Source of the DNA: an uncultured Lachnospiraceae bacterium | Lineage (GTDB): Bacteria > Bacillota > Clostridia > Lachnospirales > Lachnospiraceae | Direction: 5' to 3' | Length of the DNA stretch: 6,828 bases | Assembly: GCA_902473545.1 (NCBI GenBank) | Contig: CABRSG010000125.1 | Coordinates: 1-6,828 of the forward strand | Shown: piece by piece, positions 6,226 to 6,828 of the stretch | How positions within the stretch are numbered: position 1 is the first letter of the stretch | How the letters are laid out: each line of letters starts with the position of its first letter | Notes under the pieces: generated by a model | The model's input: only the letters and a program-made list of their open reading frames with translations | What the model was told of the DNA's origin: nothing | Database searches by the model: none | Position numbers and translations under genes: made by a program

Positions 6226-6828
6226 GCGATAAATTATTGAAGGTAGAGCACCTTTACCAATACTTTCCGGCTGGCGGCTTTGGAAAAAACAAGAAGTATG
6301 TGCAGGCGGTAGACGACGTATCGTTTTTTATTAACAAGGGAGAGACATTAGGACTTGTCGGTGAATCCGGCTGCGGAAAGACGACGACCGGGCGCTCGCT
6401 TCTTCGCCTTTATGAGCCGACGAAGGGACGTATCATCTACGACGACAAGGTGCTTTTCGACAGCGGAGACGTCCCGCTGATGGATGACAACCAGAAGGAT
6501 ATCATGGTGGACGGCAAAACGCAGTTCGGCAGAAAGACGGCCGTGGACATGAAGCCGTACCGCCGTGAGATGCAGATCGTGTTCCAGGATCCGTATGCGA
6601 GCCTCGACCCGCGTATGACGGTGGGTGATATCGTCGGCGAAGCGATCGACATCCACAAGCTGGCATCCTCAAAAGAGGAGCGCTACAATAAGATACAAAG
6701 TCTGCTGGAGCGGGTGGGATTAAACTCAGAGCACGCAAACCGCTATCCGCATGAGTTTTCCGGCGGTCAGCGCCAGCGTGTCGGCATCGCCCGTGCGCTT
6801 GCGGTCGATCCGAAATTCATCGTCTGCG
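6222..6828 (+). CDS. oppF: OppF/DppF-family ABC ATPase, 3' end outside window
   Basis: The ATG at 6222 overlaps the oppD stop as ATGA, which suggests translational coupling. AGGAGG (6207-6212) lies 9 nt upstream, inside oppD. The frame stays open to the right edge (202 codons plus one base). It is the second ATPase and pairs with OppD. Visible motifs are Walker A GESGCGKT (47-54), Q-loop FQDPYASLDPRM (121-132), YPHEFSGGQRQRVGIARAL (175-193), and VDPKFIVC (195-202), which is the start of the Walker B strand. The window ends just before the expected DEP, so Walker B cannot be judged here. Between Walker A and the Q-loop there are about 24 more residues than in E. coli OppF, making an Asp-rich insert (about 72-108). 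The PYASLDPRM form separates OppF from OppD. Confidence 0.94.
   Translation, partial: MSDKLLKVEHLYQYFPAGGFGKNKKYVQAVDDVSFFINKGETLGLVGESGCGKTTTGRSLLRLYEPTKGRIIYDDKVLFDSGDVPLMDDNQKDIMVDGKTQFGRKTAVDMKPYRREMQIVFQDPYASLDPRMTVGDIVGEAIDIHKLASSKEERYNKIQSLLERVGLNSEHANRYPHEFSGGQRQRVGIARALAVDPKFIVC

Overview
The window looks like chromosomal DNA from a Gram-positive anaerobe of the Clostridia, most likely a Lachnospiraceae relative. This is inferred from strong AGGAGG-type ribosome binding sites on most genes, sigma-A promoters of the TTGACA-N17-TATAAT type, medium GC content with a GC-leaning third codon position, and the gene types present. No species can be named from sequence alone. All five genes are on the + strand.

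The left third is cell-envelope biology. Positions 1-1556 hold the 3' part of a membrane-anchored phosphoglycerol transferase of the OpgB/MdoB type (alkaline-phosphatase/sulfatase fold). Its beginning lies outside the window. A very good promoter follows (1594-1622), with a perfect 10-bp palindrome in its spacer. It drives a single secreted protein (1661-2932) made of a signal peptide, two fibronectin type III domains, an SH3-like linker and a C-terminal YkuD L,D-transpeptidase domain. A strong intrinsic terminator (2950-2980) closes that unit.

Positions 2981-3252 are non-coding and regulatory. They hold a possible extended -10 promoter, a clear TTGACA/TATATT promoter (3092-3120), and two identical copies of a hairpin-forming repeat that bracket this promoter. 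The second copy lies in the 5' leader of the following operon.

The right half is an oligopeptide/dipeptide-type ABC importer operon in the order permease-permease-ATPase-ATPase (oppB, oppC, oppD, oppF-like). The genes are tightly spaced (14 nt, 13 nt, then a 4-nt ATGA overlap). oppF runs off the right edge and no substrate-binding protein gene is visible. The standout anomaly is in oppD. The frame is open and every other ABC motif is present, but about eight residues containing the whole Walker B motif (normally LLIADEP) are missing. The ABC signature helix runs straight into PTTALD. The pattern fits an in-frame 24-bp deletion between two GAGCCG repeats. As written, this ATPase subunit should be unable to hydrolyse ATP and may not fold. 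The window therefore shows either a natural null allele in an otherwise intact operon or an assembly/sequence error.
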